A stretch of 64,000 nucleotides of DNA from Nocardioides sp. SYSU D00038 (GTDB lineage Bacteria > Actinomycetota > Actinomycetes > Propionibacteriales > Nocardioidaceae): positions 124,001 through 188,000 of the forward strand of contig NZ_JAFFJT010000024.1 of the NCBI RefSeq assembly GCF_016924665.1. The letters are read 5' to 3'. Shown one piece after another: positions 44,308-54,054 of this stretch (position 1 is the first letter of the stretch; the number at the start of each line of letters is the position of its first letter). The position numbers were made by a program, and so were the translations under genes. The notes beneath the pieces are model-generated. The model had not been told where the DNA came from. It made no database searches and worked only from the letters and a program-made list of their open reading frames with translations.

Positions 44308-45648
44308 TCACTCGGGGATGCCGCTCTCCGGCGGGGCGTCCTCGGCCGCGCCCGAGTCGTCCTCGACGATCTCGGCGTCGCCGACGTCGCTGGTCAGCAC
44401 CGGTGTGAGCTCCTCGCCCACACCGCCCTTGATCTCGACGACCGACACGCCCGAGATGCCGAGGTGGCTGTCGGAGCTGAACCGGTACGGCGCCAGGTTG
44501 GGACCCTCGAAGCCGGCGCCCTCCTCCTCGAGCGCTTCCACGATGCCCTCGCGGGTGAGGTCCTCACCCGCGGCGACCAGGGCCTGCACGAAGGTGTAGG
44601 CCTGCGACATGCCGTAGATCTTGTAGTTGGAGAGCTCGCCCTCCTTGCCGTGGGCGTCCCAGACCTTCTGCCACAGCTGCACCCACGGGTCGTCGGGCTT
44701 GTCGACGCCGGCGATGTACTCGGTGGTCATCACGCCGTCGAGCGAGCTCGCGCTGCCCTCGACCGCGCCCTCGGAGAAGCGGGTCAGCAGGCCGCCGACG
44801 AGCGTCGGGTCGGAGCCGACGTTGCTGTAGAACCACTTCGGCGTGTAGCCCAGCCGCAGCGAGACCAGCTGGCTCAGCGCGGTGTACGACGGGGTGTCGA
44901 AGCCGAGCACCAGGTCGGCCTTCTTGGCCTGCAGGCCGGCGATCTGAGGCCCCACGTCGGTGTTGCCCGAGGTGTAGCGCTCCTCGGCGACGATCTGGTC
45001 GTCGATGAACTGGCGCACGCCGCGCTCGGCGTCGTCGCCGAAGTCGTCGTCCTGCAGGAACAGCCCCACCTTGGCGTCCGGCATGTTCTCCGCGACCCAC
45101 TGGCCGATGATCTTGCCCTCGACCTCGTAGTCGGGCTGCCAGCCGAACGTGAACGGCCGGTTCTCCACGTCGTCGCCCCACTGCGCCGAGCCGGAGGAGA
45201 CGAACAGGTCGGGCACGCCCTCGTCGTTGAGGAAGTCGACGACCGCGGCGTGGGTCGGCGTGCCGAGGCCGCCCACCATCGCGAAGATCTCCTCGTCGAG
45301 CACCAGCTCGTTGGTCACCGTGCTGGTGTTGGTCGGGTTGTAGCCGTCGTCCTTGACGACGTACTCGATGGTGCGGCCGTTGATGCCGCCCGCCTCGTTG
45401 ACGTAGTCGAAGTAGGCCTGCGCGCCGAGCGGGATCTCGCTGTAGCCCGGGGCCGCCACCCCGGTGAGCGGGAAGTGCGCGCCGACGGTGATCGAGTCGG
45501 CGGTGACGCCGGGCGCGGAGGCGCCGCCCCCACCACCGTCGCCGTCACCGTCGTCGTCGTCGCGGCCACCCGCGCCGCACGCCGCGAGCAGCACGGTCGC
45601 CGCGACCAGGCCGGCCAGGGGCGCCGACCTCCGGAGGATTGGTTTCAT
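44308..45648 (-). CDS. branched-chain amino acid-type ABC transporter substrate-binding lipoprotein
   Basis: 446 aa. Lipobox LLAAC with Cys24 after MKPILRRSAPLAGLVAATVL, then a Gly/Asp linker and a type I periplasmic-binding (LivJ/K, ANF-receptor) domain: SITVGAHFPLTGVAAPGYSE, INGRTIEYVVKDDGYNPTNT, GGLGTPTHAAVVDFLNDEGV. Acidic tail at the C-terminus. Captures the ligand outside the membrane; many actinobacterial relatives bind aromatic or hydrophobic acids rather than Leu. ATG overlaps the livM stop (ATGA). Confidence 0.92.
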   Translation of the reverse strand: MKPILRRSAPLAGLVAATVLLAACGAGGRDDDDGDGDGGGGGASAPGVTADSITVGAHFPLTGVAAPGYSEIPLGAQAYFDYVNEAGGINGRTIEYVVKDDGYNPTNTSTVTNELVLDEEIFAMVGGLGTPTHAAVVDFLNDEGVPDLFVSSGSAQWGDDVENRPFTFGWQPDYEVEGKIIGQWVAENMPDAKVGLFLQDDDFGDDAERGVRQFIDDQIVAEERYTSGNTDVGPQIAGLQAKKADLVLGFDTPSYTALSQLVSLRLGYTPKWFYSNVGSDPTLVGGLLTRFSEGAVEGSASSLDGVMTTEYIAGVDKPDDPWVQLWQKVWDAHGKEGELSNYKIYGMSQAYTFVQALVAAGEDLTREGIVEALEEEGAGFEGPNLAPYRFSSDSHLGISGVSVVEIKGGVGEELTPVLTSDVGDAEIVEDDSGAAEDAPPESGIPE

Positions 45649-46784
45649 GGTGATGTTCCCTTCGAGGTGGTGGTGGACGGTGAGGGGTCGGGGGAGGGTG
45701 CGGGCGTCTCGACGGGCGGCTCGGGGGGCGTACGCCGGCTGCGGACCCGCAGCACGGCCGACCGGACCAGCCCGGCCAGCCCGCTCGGGGCCAGCAGCAC
45801 GACCAGCACCATCACGACGCCGTAGACCAGCGGGGCCAGCTCGGCGGCCTGGATGTCGGTGAGGCCGGCGCCGGTGCCGGCGTCGGTGACGACGCCCGGC
45901 AGGAAGGTGAGCAGCCCGGCGCCCACGAGCGCGCCGGCCAGGCTGCCGAGGCCGCCCAGCACCACCGCCGCCAGCAGGGTGAGGCTCACGGTGAGCGTGA
46001 AGCCGCTCGGCGCGGCCAGCCGCACGGTCAGCGCCAGCACCGCACCGCCGGCGCCGGCCGCCGCGGCGCTGACCACGAACGCCGAGACCCGGGCCCGGCC
46101 GAGGTCGATGCCCGCGAGCTCGGCGGCGACGTCGTCGTCGCGCACCGCGCGCCAGCGCCGTCCCACCCGGCTGCGGGAGAGGTTGGCGAGCAGCACGAAG
46201 ACCACGACCAGCGTGACCCAGGCGAGGTAGGCGACGTAGCTGCTGCGAGTGAGGTCGCTGCCGGTGACGAAGAACGCCGCGTCGGCGATCCAGCCGGGGA
46301 TCTCCGGCAGCGAGACCCGCAGGCCCTGCTCGCCGCCGAGGGTCTCCTTGAAGTAGAGGGCGATGCCCGGCACGGCGACCGCCAGGGCGAGGGTGGCGCC
46401 GGCGAGGTAGGGGCCGTGCAGCCGGGCCGCGGCCAGGCCCACCACCACGCCGACGGCGGTGGTGGCCAGGACGGCGAGCAGCATCACCACGACCAGGGGC
46501 GTGGACGCCTCGCGGTCGGGCAGCAGCAGCGCGGTGGTGTAGGCGCCGATCGCCATCAACGCACCGTGCCCGAGCGAGATCTGGCCGTTGAGCCCGGTGA
46601 GCACGGTGAGGCCGCCGGCCGCGATGCCGAGCCCGGCCATCGACGCGAGCTGGAGGTTGCGGAATTCCGAGGTGCTCTCGACGACCGCGACCACGGCCAC
46701 CAGGGCGAGCACGGCCAGCAGCAGGTGGCGCGCGAGCGTGACCTCGCGCCAGGTGGTGAGCAGGCGGCTGCGCATCGCGCTCAC
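45645..46784 (-). CDS. branched-chain amino acid-type ABC transporter permease (LivM)
   Basis: 379 aa, about ten TM helices. ISLGHGALMAIGAYTTALLL and GGLGSLAGALVGAGLLTFLP are the LivM signatures. A Pro/Thr-rich tail ends the protein. GTG at 46784 overlaps the livH stop (GTGA); an ATG 9 nt on is also possible. Confidence 0.9.
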   Translation of the reverse strand: MSAMRSRLLTTWREVTLARHLLLAVLALVAVVAVVESTSEFRNLQLASMAGLGIAAGGLTVLTGLNGQISLGHGALMAIGAYTTALLLPDREASTPLVVVMLLAVLATTAVGVVVGLAAARLHGPYLAGATLALAVAVPGIALYFKETLGGEQGLRVSLPEIPGWIADAAFFVTGSDLTRSSYVAYLAWVTLVVVFVLLANLSRSRVGRRWRAVRDDDVAAELAGIDLGRARVSAFVVSAAAAGAGGAVLALTVRLAAPSGFTLTVSLTLLAAVVLGGLGSLAGALVGAGLLTFLPGVVTDAGTGAGLTDIQAAELAPLVYGVVMVLVVLLAPSGLAGLVRSAVLRVRSRRTPPEPPVETPAPSPDPSPSTTTSKGTSP

Positions 46785-47659
46785 ACCCGCCGTTCCTGGG
46801 CCGTGCCGAACAGCCCGCCGGGCCTCAGCGTGAGCACCAGCACCAGGATCAGCAGCGCCGCGAGCGCTACGAGCTGGGAGCCGACGTAGCCGCTGACGAA
46901 GCTCAGCGACAGCCCCAGCACCAGGCCGCCGACCACCGCCCCGACCGGGCTGTCGAGCCCCCCGAGCACGGCGGCGACGAAGCCGAAGACGACGACGGAG
47001 TCCATGTAGGAGGGGTGCACCAGGCTGCCGCCGGCGATCAGCAGGCCGGCCAGCGAGCCCACCAGCGAGGCCAGCGCCCAGCCCAGGGTGAGCATCCGCC
47101 CGACCCGCACGCCGAGCAACCGCGAGACCTCCGGGCTGTACGCCGCCGCGCGCATCCTCAGGCCGAGGTCGGTGAACCGGAACAGCAGCACCAGCAGCGC
47201 CATCACCACGAGCACCGAGACGATCTGGAAGACCCCGAAGCCGGTGAGCGCGATCGTGGTGTCGCCGACCTCGAAACCGCGGATGCCGAACGGCGCCGGG
47301 AACGAGCGGAACCGGTTGCCGAAGACGACCGCCGCGACGCCGTGGAGCACGATGAACAGGCCGAGGGTGAGGATCACGGCGTTGATCTCCGACTTGCCCT
47401 CGACCGGCCGGATCACCACCCGCTCGATCACCGCGCCCAGCACCAGCCCGCTGGCCAGCGCCGCGACGAAGGCCAGCCAGTAGGAGTGGCCGTCGTCGAT
47501 GATCGTCAGCGCGATGAAGGTGGTGACGATCGCCATCGGCGCCTGCGCGAAGTTCACCACCCGGGTCGCCCGGAAGATCAGCACCAGCGCGAGCGCGAAC
47601 GCGGCGTAGACCATGCCGAGCGTCAGCCCGCTGAGCGCGGTGTTGAGGAACTGCTGCAC
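46781..47659 (-). CDS. branched-chain amino acid-type ABC transporter permease (LivH)
   Basis: 292 aa, about eight TM helices. LSGLTLGMVYAAFALALVLI, VVNFAQAPMAIVTTFIALTI and GGLDSPVGAVVGGLVLGLSL are typical of LivH. GTG start at 47659, 10 nt after the livF stop; second half of the permease pair with livM. Confidence 0.92.
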   Translation of the reverse strand: MQQFLNTALSGLTLGMVYAAFALALVLIFRATRVVNFAQAPMAIVTTFIALTIIDDGHSYWLAFVAALASGLVLGAVIERVVIRPVEGKSEINAVILTLGLFIVLHGVAAVVFGNRFRSFPAPFGIRGFEVGDTTIALTGFGVFQIVSVLVVMALLVLLFRFTDLGLRMRAAAYSPEVSRLLGVRVGRMLTLGWALASLVGSLAGLLIAGGSLVHPSYMDSVVVFGFVAAVLGGLDSPVGAVVGGLVLGLSLSFVSGYVGSQLVALAALLILVLVLTLRPGGLFGTAQERRV

Positions 47660-47669
47660 GTCGTCCTCC

Positions 47670-48373
<704 letters not shown>

Positions 48374-48374
<1 letters not shown>

Positions 48375-49240
48375 CAGGCGACGCTCTCGCCGAGGTACGC
48401 CGCGAGCACGGCGGGGTCGTCGCGGACGACGTCGGGCGGCCCGGAGGCGATCACCCGGCCGAAGTCGAGCACGGTGATGTGGTCGCAGACCCGCATCACC
48501 AGGTCCATGTGGTGCTCGACCAGCAGCACCGACGTCCGCCCCGCCAGGGTGCGCACCAGGTCGCCGAGCTCCTCGATCTCGCTGCCGGACAGGCCGCTGG
48601 CCGGCTCGTCGAGCAGCAGCACCTCGGGGTCGGCGGCCAGCGCCCGGGCCAGCGCCACCCGCTTGCGGACGGGGTAGGGCAGGCTCGTGGGGTAGCGGTC
48701 GGCGTGGTGGGCGATGCCGAGCCCGTCGAGCACCTCGCGGGCCCGCTCCCGCAGCGCGGCCTCGTCGCGCGAGGAGCCGAGGGTCGCGAGCAGGGCCGCG
48801 GCGAAGCCCGAGCGGGCGTGGCGCTCGGCGCCGACCATGACGTTCTCGAGCACGGTCATCCGGTCGAAGAGCCCGAGGCCCTGCAGGGTGCGGGCCATGC
48901 CGAGCCCGGCGAGGTCGCGGGTGCGCAGCCCCGGCACCGGCCGGCCGGCTCGCTCGATGGTGCCGGTGTCGGGCCGTACGAAGCCGCAGGCGACGTTGAA
49001 CAGCGTGGTCTTGCCGGCGCCGTTGGGCCCGATCACGCCGTGCACCTGCCCGTGCTGGAGGGCCAGGCCCACCCCCGACAGCGCCGTGAGGCCCCCGAAG
49101 GTGACGGTCACGTCGCGCAGCTCCAGCTCGGTCACGGCGCCGGTCTGGGCGTGGTCGGTGGTCGCTGCGGGCACCCGGGACTCCTCGGCAGACAGGGATG
49201 TGACCTCCACCACCTTGGTGCCGCCGCACAGGGAGGTCAT
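48374..49240 (-). CDS. branched-chain amino acid-type ABC transporter ATP-binding protein (LivG)
   Basis: 288 aa. Walker A GPNGAGKTT and Walker B LLLDEPASGLS are intact, but the usual LSYGQ signature is replaced by TSLPYPVRKRVALARALA, a variant I recall from some actinobacterial relatives. First gene of the five-gene operon. The start is open: ATG 49240 with GGAG 6 nt upstream (that GGAG lies in the loop of a 6-bp hairpin), or GTG 49174 with AGGAG 6 nt upstream, which would remove a non-conserved N-terminal stretch. Confidence 0.88.
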
Positions 49241-49256
49241 TGGGCGCTCCGCCCAA
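49240..49256. promoter_or_regulatory. TTGGGC-N5-GCCCAA palindrome at the livG start
   Basis: Perfect 6-bp arms around GCTCC. Read on the minus strand the loop holds the GGAG Shine-Dalgarno and the stem ends at the ATG, so it could occlude translation. As DNA it could be an operator in the 101-bp region between livG and the divergent PucR-type regulator. Confidence 0.4.
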
Positions 49257-49341
49257 AGTGGCTTGTGAGGGGAGCCCGGACCTCGCCTGACCGGGCGGTG
49301 GGCACTGGTCATTTTTGTGCGCTTGGTGCGAAGGTGCCCTC

Positions 49342-50559
49342 ATGGCGGCGCAGGGCGCGACGACGGGCCAGCACACCGACGACGAGCTCGAGCGCGCCTG
49401 GGGCCTGATCCGCGACCAGGCCGACAAGATCGCCGACACCATCACGCTCGCCCTCTTCGAGCGCGACTTCGAGATCTACGAGCGGATCGGGCCCGAGCTG
49501 CGCGCCGACGTCCGCGCGGCCAACCGCCAGCACGTGTGCCGCGCGCTCGAGGTGCTCTCCGGCGACACCGGCAAGCGCCACTCCGCGGCCGAGCTCTGGC
49601 GCGACGCGGGCCGCCGCCGAGCCCGGCAGGGGGTGCCGCTGGAGCTGGTGCTCAACGCCTACACGATGGGCTCGCGGGTGCTGTGGGAGGCGCTGGTCGC
49701 CCAGGCCCGGGTCGTGCGCAAGCCCGCGATCAGCGACGGCGTGCTGCGCCGCGCCGCCGAGCGGGTCTGGGCCGACCTCGACGTCGTCACGGCGGTGGTG
49801 ATCGACTCCTACCGCCGCGAGAGCGCCCGGATGCAGCGCCAGGACCTGCAGCGCCAGCAGAGCGTGCTCGACGCGCTGATCGAGGGCCGGGGCGCTGACG
49901 AGGAGTTCGCCGAGGAGGCCCGCCAGGTGCTGGCGCTGGAGACCGGCGAGGCGGTGGGCTGCGTGGTGGCCCTGCTCGACGGGCCCAACCTGCCGCTGCT
50001 CCTCCAGGCCGAGGACCGGCTCGACAAGGCCGGGGTCCACGCCCGCTGGCACGTGCGCTCCGGCGTCTACTACGGCCTGCTGGCCGGCCCGCTGCCCGAC
50101 GAGCCGGGGCTCGCGGCGCTGTTCGCCGACGACCCGCCCGCCCGGATGGCCGTCGCGCTAAGCCCCGACGGCCTCGCCGGCTTCGCCACGGCGTACCAGC
50201 TCGCCAGCCGGGCCGCCGAGACCCTGGCCCGCGACGAGCGGCGGGTGGTCTCGGTGACCGAGAGGCTGCCGGAGGTGCTGATCGCCGGCAGCCCGCTGGT
50301 GGCGCAGCTGCTGGTCACCACGGTGCTGGGGCCGCTGCTGGCGATGCCCGAGGCGCAGGGCCGGACGCTGGTCGACACGCTGGTCGCGCTGCTGCGCCAC
50401 GACGGCTCGCCGACCCACGCCGCGGAGGAGCTCTACTGCCACCGCAACACGGTCATCTACCGGCTCCGCCAGATCGAGGAGCTCACCGGACGGGTGCTCG
50501 CCGACCCGCGCGACAAGATGCTGCTCGGCCTGGCGGTGATGGCGCGGGGGCCGGGCTGA
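49342..50559 (+). CDS. PucR/CdaR-family transcriptional regulator
   Basis: 405 aa. The C-terminal helix-turn-helix HAAEELYCHRNTVIYRLRQI of PucR/CdaR regulators is clear; the N-terminal two thirds form a helical sensory domain (DQADKIADTITLALFERDFE...) and a GGDEF-like middle. Divergent from the liv operon with 101 bp between, the usual layout for an activator of the neighbouring transporter. AAGG is 8 nt before the ATG. Confidence 0.9.
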   Translation: MAAQGATTGQHTDDELERAWGLIRDQADKIADTITLALFERDFEIYERIGPELRADVRAANRQHVCRALEVLSGDTGKRHSAAELWRDAGRRRARQGVPLELVLNAYTMGSRVLWEALVAQARVVRKPAISDGVLRRAAERVWADLDVVTAVVIDSYRRESARMQRQDLQRQQSVLDALIEGRGADEEFAEEARQVLALETGEAVGCVVALLDGPNLPLLLQAEDRLDKAGVHARWHVRSGVYYGLLAGPLPDEPGLAALFADDPPARMAVALSPDGLAGFATAYQLASRAAETLARDERRVVSVTERLPEVLIAGSPLVAQLLVTTVLGPLLAMPEAQGRTLVDTLVALLRHDGSPTHAAEELYCHRNTVIYRLRQIEELTGRVLADPRDKMLLGLAVMARGPG

Positions 50560-50581
50560 GGGCGGCGTCGTCGCGATGGCC

Positions 50582-50587
50582 TACGGT
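50582..50587 (+). promoter_or_regulatory. -10 box TACGGT, leaderless start of the PLD-like gene
   Basis: TACGGT ends 7 nt before the ATG at 50595; no Shine-Dalgarno. Confidence 0.45.
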
Positions 50588-50594
50588 GTGCGGC

Positions 50595-51704
50595 ATGACG
50601 CGACGACTCGGGTCCCTGCTCGCCGCGGCGCTCACCGCCGCCCTCGTCCTCGGCGGCGGTGCCGCCCCGGTCGTCGCCGAGCCCGGTGCGCCGCGCGCTG
50701 CGGCGTACGTGCCGAAGCCGGGGCCGCTCTTCGACAACGAGCAGGGGACCATCCACCAGCGGGTCATCGCGCTGGCCAACGGCGCTCCGAGGGGGAGCTC
50801 GATCCGGCTGGCCAGCATGACGTTCACCGACAGCCCGGTGGCCACCGCCCTGATCAACGCCCGCAAGCGCGGCGTCTCGGTGCAGGTGGTGCTGGCGAAG
50901 AAGACGTGCGGCGGCTCGCAGCCCAAGCGGCTCAAGGCCGCAGGCATCCGGCTAACCTGCGCGGCGAACGGCGCCCGCGGCTCCGACGGCACCATGCACA
51001 TCAAGGGCGCGTCGTTCTCGAGCACCGGCGGCCGCGCCCAGGTGGTGCTGCTGACCTCGGCCAACTTCACCGAGAACGCCCGCGACTACCAGCACAACGA
51101 CGCCTACCAGAGCGTGGGCTGGGACCGGTTCTACAGGTGGTTCAACGCCGTGCATTCGCAGCTGATGGCCGACAAGGCGCGGGCCAAGCCGTTCGCCGCG
51201 TTCTCCGACACCACGGCGTCGGCGTACGCCACCCCGCTCAACCCCGGCCAGAGCGACCCGGTGGTCAACCGGATCGCCGGCCTGCCGACCCGCGGCCTGC
51301 AGATCCGGATCGCCCAGTCGGCGTTCACGGGTGGTCGGGCCAGGGCCATCGCCGACGCGCTGATCGCCAAGCGGCGGGCGGGCGCGACGGTGGGCTTCGT
51401 CTACGCCCAGCCCAACGACAGCGCGCAGCGGAGCCGGATGATCAAGGCGGGCATCTCGTTCGCGCGGGTCAACTGGTACGACAGCGAGGACGACCACCAC
51501 TTCCTGCACCACAAGTTCATGACCGCCAGCTGGATCGCCAGCAACGGCAAGCGCGTCTACCGCACCTGGATGGGCACCGAGGTCTGGACCGACGCCGCCA
51601 AGAAGGCCGACGAGATGGTGCTCCAGGTGTCGTCGCCGGCGACCTACCGGGCCTACTACGACCAGTTCGTGCGCCTGGCGCGCTACGCCACGACCCGCCC
51701 CTGA
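50595..51704 (+). CDS. secreted phospholipase D-like protein
   Basis: 369 aa. Signal peptide (LGSLLAAALTAALVLGGGAA, cleavage near VVA-EP). Two HxK halves: MHIKGASFSSTGGRAQVV followed by TSANFTENA, and FLHHKFMTASWIAS followed by TWMGTEVWTD. The second half lacks the usual S/N after HKD, so activity may be altered. Extracellular lipid, nucleic-acid or phosphodiester substrate possible. Confidence 0.85.
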   Translation: MTRRLGSLLAAALTAALVLGGGAAPVVAEPGAPRAAAYVPKPGPLFDNEQGTIHQRVIALANGAPRGSSIRLASMTFTDSPVATALINARKRGVSVQVVLAKKTCGGSQPKRLKAAGIRLTCAANGARGSDGTMHIKGASFSSTGGRAQVVLLTSANFTENARDYQHNDAYQSVGWDRFYRWFNAVHSQLMADKARAKPFAAFSDTTASAYATPLNPGQSDPVVNRIAGLPTRGLQIRIAQSAFTGGRARAIADALIAKRRAGATVGFVYAQPNDSAQRSRMIKAGISFARVNWYDSEDDHHFLHHKFMTASWIASNGKRVYRTWMGTEVWTDAAKKADEMVLQVSSPATYRAYYDQFVRLARYATTRP

Positions 51705-51729
51705 CGCCCGGCCCTCCCGCCGGGGTCAG
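51701..51729. terminator. bidirectional hairpin between PLD-like and membrane-protein genes
   Basis: CTGAC and CCCGGC on one side pair with GCCGGG and GTCAG on the other (11 pairs, one bulged G), covering both convergent stop codons. Confidence 0.55.
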
Positions 51730-52391
51730 CGACCGGCGGCGTGGTCGACCCGGTTGTGGTAGCGGTGGCCCACCGATCCGCCGAGCACGGCGGCGAGCAG
51801 GGTGAGCAGCAGCACCGCGACGCCGGTGATCAGGCCGCCCCAGCCGAGCTCGTCGGTGGAGATCGGGATGCGGGGCAGGTCGACCCGGTCGAGGATGTTG
51901 TACTGCGTGCCGAAGACTGCCCCGAGCGCGAGCGCGACGAGGGTGACGACCAGGCCCAGCAGCCACACCCCGAGCCCCTGCCGGGCGCCGTCGAAGCGCG
52001 ACATCCGACCGGCGACGTAGCCGCCGGCGTAGTAGCCGATGACCAGAACGGCGAGCAGCACCGCCGCGGCGGTGACCCCGATCGTCCCGGCCTGGCGCTC
52101 GGCGTCGGACTGGCTGATCTCGGCGTTGCTGCCCACCGCCGCGGCGACCGCGCCGACGATGCTGGTGAGCAGGATGGCCAGCGCCACCGCGACCAGCCAG
52201 CCGAAGAACACCGCCCCGATGTTGACGCCGCCGAACTTGTCGCGGGCGTGGGCCTCCCGGTCGCGCGCCAGCCGGTCCGTCGTCGGGGTCGCGACGTGCG
52301 CATCGCCGGTCGCGTGGTCGTCGTGCTGCGGCGGCGCGTCGGCCGGCCCGGGACGACGGTGATGGGCCTGGGTGCGGGAACCGATCCTCAT
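51726..52391 (-). CDS. four-TM membrane protein, function unknown
   Basis: 221 aa. A 60-residue His/Asp-rich cytosolic N-terminus leads into four hydrophobic helices (FFGWLVAVALAILLTSIVGA, VTAAAVLLAVLVIGYYAGGY, GVWLLGLVVTLVALALGAVF, GWGGLITGVAVLLLTLLAAV) with GYYAGGYVAGRMSRFDGARQ between, a glycine-zipper-like pattern of small actinobacterial stress membrane proteins. CGGAGG precedes the ATG at 52391. Confidence 0.8.
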   Translation of the reverse strand: MRIGSRTQAHHRRPGPADAPPQHDDHATGDAHVATPTTDRLARDREAHARDKFGGVNIGAVFFGWLVAVALAILLTSIVGAVAAAVGSNAEISQSDAERQAGTIGVTAAAVLLAVLVIGYYAGGYVAGRMSRFDGARQGLGVWLLGLVVTLVALALGAVFGTQYNILDRVDLPRIPISTDELGWGGLITGVAVLLLTLLAAVLGGSVGHRYHNRVDHAAGR

Positions 52392-52477
52392 GCTGACCTC
52401 CGTGGGCGGGGCTCGGGTGAGCCGCTCTGGCGGTGCGGTACCCCGCCGGGTGGGGGAGAGACGAGCCGGGCGCCCCC

Positions 52478-52925
52478 GCTGGTCGAGGAAGGACGAGGTC
52501 CCGTCTCGAGACCCGGTGAGACGGACGCCCTCCCGTAGCTGGTGACTCCGGGGACGGGGCTCGAGCGGGTGCTGACTGTTGGTGGGTGGGGTGCGGGGTG
52601 CCGCGCGTTGGTGAGCACTGCGGCTGCTGCGCGCCGGACGTCGTTCGGCACTCGTTGCCGTGTCGCCGGACGCTGCCCTGCGGTGCCCTGGCGTGGTCGG
52701 CGGCGCCACGCCGCCGTCTACGTGCCGAACGACGCCCGTCGCTCCGCCGCCTCCGTGCCCGGCGGCGCGGCACGCCGGCGTGCGGTGGTCGAGGAAGGAC
52801 GAAGTCCTGTCTCGAGACCCGGTGAGCCGACTGCTCTCCCGTCCCCGCCGGAGGGCGTTCGCCTGTCTGGGGTCTCGACGGGCGCTCGTCGCTGGCGCTC
52901 CTCGCTGCTCGACCACCAGCGCCCT
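52478..52925. repeat. intergenic hairpin-repeat tract 3
   Basis: Non-coding stretch before the DinB gene made of the shared hairpin units (GGTCGAGGAAGGAC-GAAGTCCTGTCTCGAGACC and relatives) with copy 2 of the long element nested inside. Short ORFs in it translate the repeats. Confidence 0.85.
52527..52784. repeat. long intergenic element, copy 2 (about 258 bp)
   Basis: Matches copies 1 and 3 but lacks an internal segment of about 45 bp that includes TGTGATCCGG. Arms CGTTCGGCAC (52642-52651) and GTGCCGAACG (52722-52731) are again 80 bp apart, and between them is a perfect GGCGGCG-CCA-CGCCGCC hairpin. Confidence 0.8.
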
Positions 52926-52963
52926 CGAGCACCGGGGGCGGCGGTGTGAGGCAGGCTGGGCGG

Positions 52964-53437
52964 GTGGACGACGAGGCGTGGACCGAGGACCTGAGGCAGC
53001 GGTTCGACGAGCTGCTCGACGAGCACCGAGCGAAGATCGACGCGAGCCTCCACGGGCTGACCGAGGCGGAGGCGCGCCGGTCGCTGGTGCCGTCGCGGAC
53101 CACCCTGCTCGGACTGGTCAAGCACCTCACCTACGTCGAGAAGGTCTGGTTCGACCAGGCCCTCACCGGCCGGTCGCTCCGCGAGATCGGGGCCCCGCCG
53201 ACCCCCGACCGGTCGTTCGTGCTCGACGACGGCGACACGATCGAGTCCGTCCGGGCGGCGTACGCCGCGGCCTGCGCGAACTCGCGGCGCCTCGTCGCCG
53301 ACCTGCGGCTGGACCAGGAGGTCACCGGTCGCGGGCCCCGGCCCGTGTGGGCGATCTACGCGCACGTGCTGCGCGAGATCGCGCAGCACTGCGGCCACGC
53401 CGACATCCTCCGCGAGCAGGTGCTGGCCGCCCGCTGA
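52964..53437 (+). CDS. DinB/DUF664-family protein (mycothiol-dependent enzyme-like)
   Basis: 157 aa. Four-helix DinB fold: LLDEHRAKIDASLHGLTEAE, LLGLVKHLTYVEKVWFDQAL (first His ligand), VWAIYAHVLREIAQHCGHAD (further His ligands). Relatives use mycothiol or bacillithiol for detoxification. Start chosen at GTG 52964; a GTG at 52946 would add six residues, and neither has a strong ribosome binding site. Confidence 0.85.
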   Translation: MDDEAWTEDLRQRFDELLDEHRAKIDASLHGLTEAEARRSLVPSRTTLLGLVKHLTYVEKVWFDQALTGRSLREIGAPPTPDRSFVLDDGDTIESVRAAYAAACANSRRLVADLRLDQEVTGRGPRPVWAIYAHVLREIAQHCGHADILREQVLAAR

Positions 53438-53448
53438 CTGCGCAGGCG

Positions 53449-54054
53449 TCAGACCAGGTCGCGGAGGCGGGCCTCGAGGGAGTCCCTGACCGCCCGGGTG
53501 ATCGCGGCCTCCATCTGCCGCTCCAGCGCCTGCTGGTCGTCGAGGTCGGCGAGCACCGCGCGCAGGTCGAGGTCCTCGATGGCGCGGGTGAGGACGTCGT
53601 CGGTCGCGAGCGCGGCGTCGACGACCGAGTCGGGCAGGGCGCGGATCGCGGCCTCGAGGAACCCGTTGAGGTCGGCGTTGTCGAGGGCCTCGTCGACCAG
53701 GTCGGAGGCGGGCGGCAGGGTGTCGTCGTCGGCCATCCGCCTCACGGCCGAGAGCAGGCCGGTGCGCAGGGCCTCGACCTGTGCGTCGGTGCGCTCGCCC
53801 GGCTGGGCGAGCTCGAGGGTCAGCGCCTCGCGACTGGTCCCCAGCTCGCAGGCGGCGCCGTCGATCCCGAGCAGCACCAGCCGCTCGGTGAGGCCGTCGA
53901 TGCCGTCGGCCTGCGAGGTGACCACCCGGGGCGCGCACGGGTCGGCCGGCCGCAGCGGCTCGAACGTGCCACCGCCGTTCGCCACCTGCACGCCGAGCAC
54001 GGCGGCCACCAACGCGAGCGCGACGGCCGGCATCGGCCAGGCACGGCGGCTCAC
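53449..54054 (-). CDS. secreted or anchored protein of unknown function, coupled to an MFS gene
   Basis: 201 aa. N-terminal hydrophobic segment (MPAVALALVAAVLGVQVANG) acts as signal or anchor; two Cys bracket PADPCAPRV and ACELG. The rest is helical and acidic, ending ITRAVRDSLEARLRDLV. No family recognised. GTG at 54054 overlaps the MFS stop (GTGA), so it may assist that transporter. Confidence 0.7.
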   Translation of the reverse strand: MSRRAWPMPAVALALVAAVLGVQVANGGGTFEPLRPADPCAPRVVTSQADGIDGLTERLVLLGIDGAACELGTSREALTLELAQPGERTDAQVEALRTGLLSAVRRMADDDTLPPASDLVDEALDNADLNGFLEAAIRALPDSVVDAALATDDVLTRAIEDLDLRAVLADLDDQQALERQMEAAITRAVRDSLEARLRDLV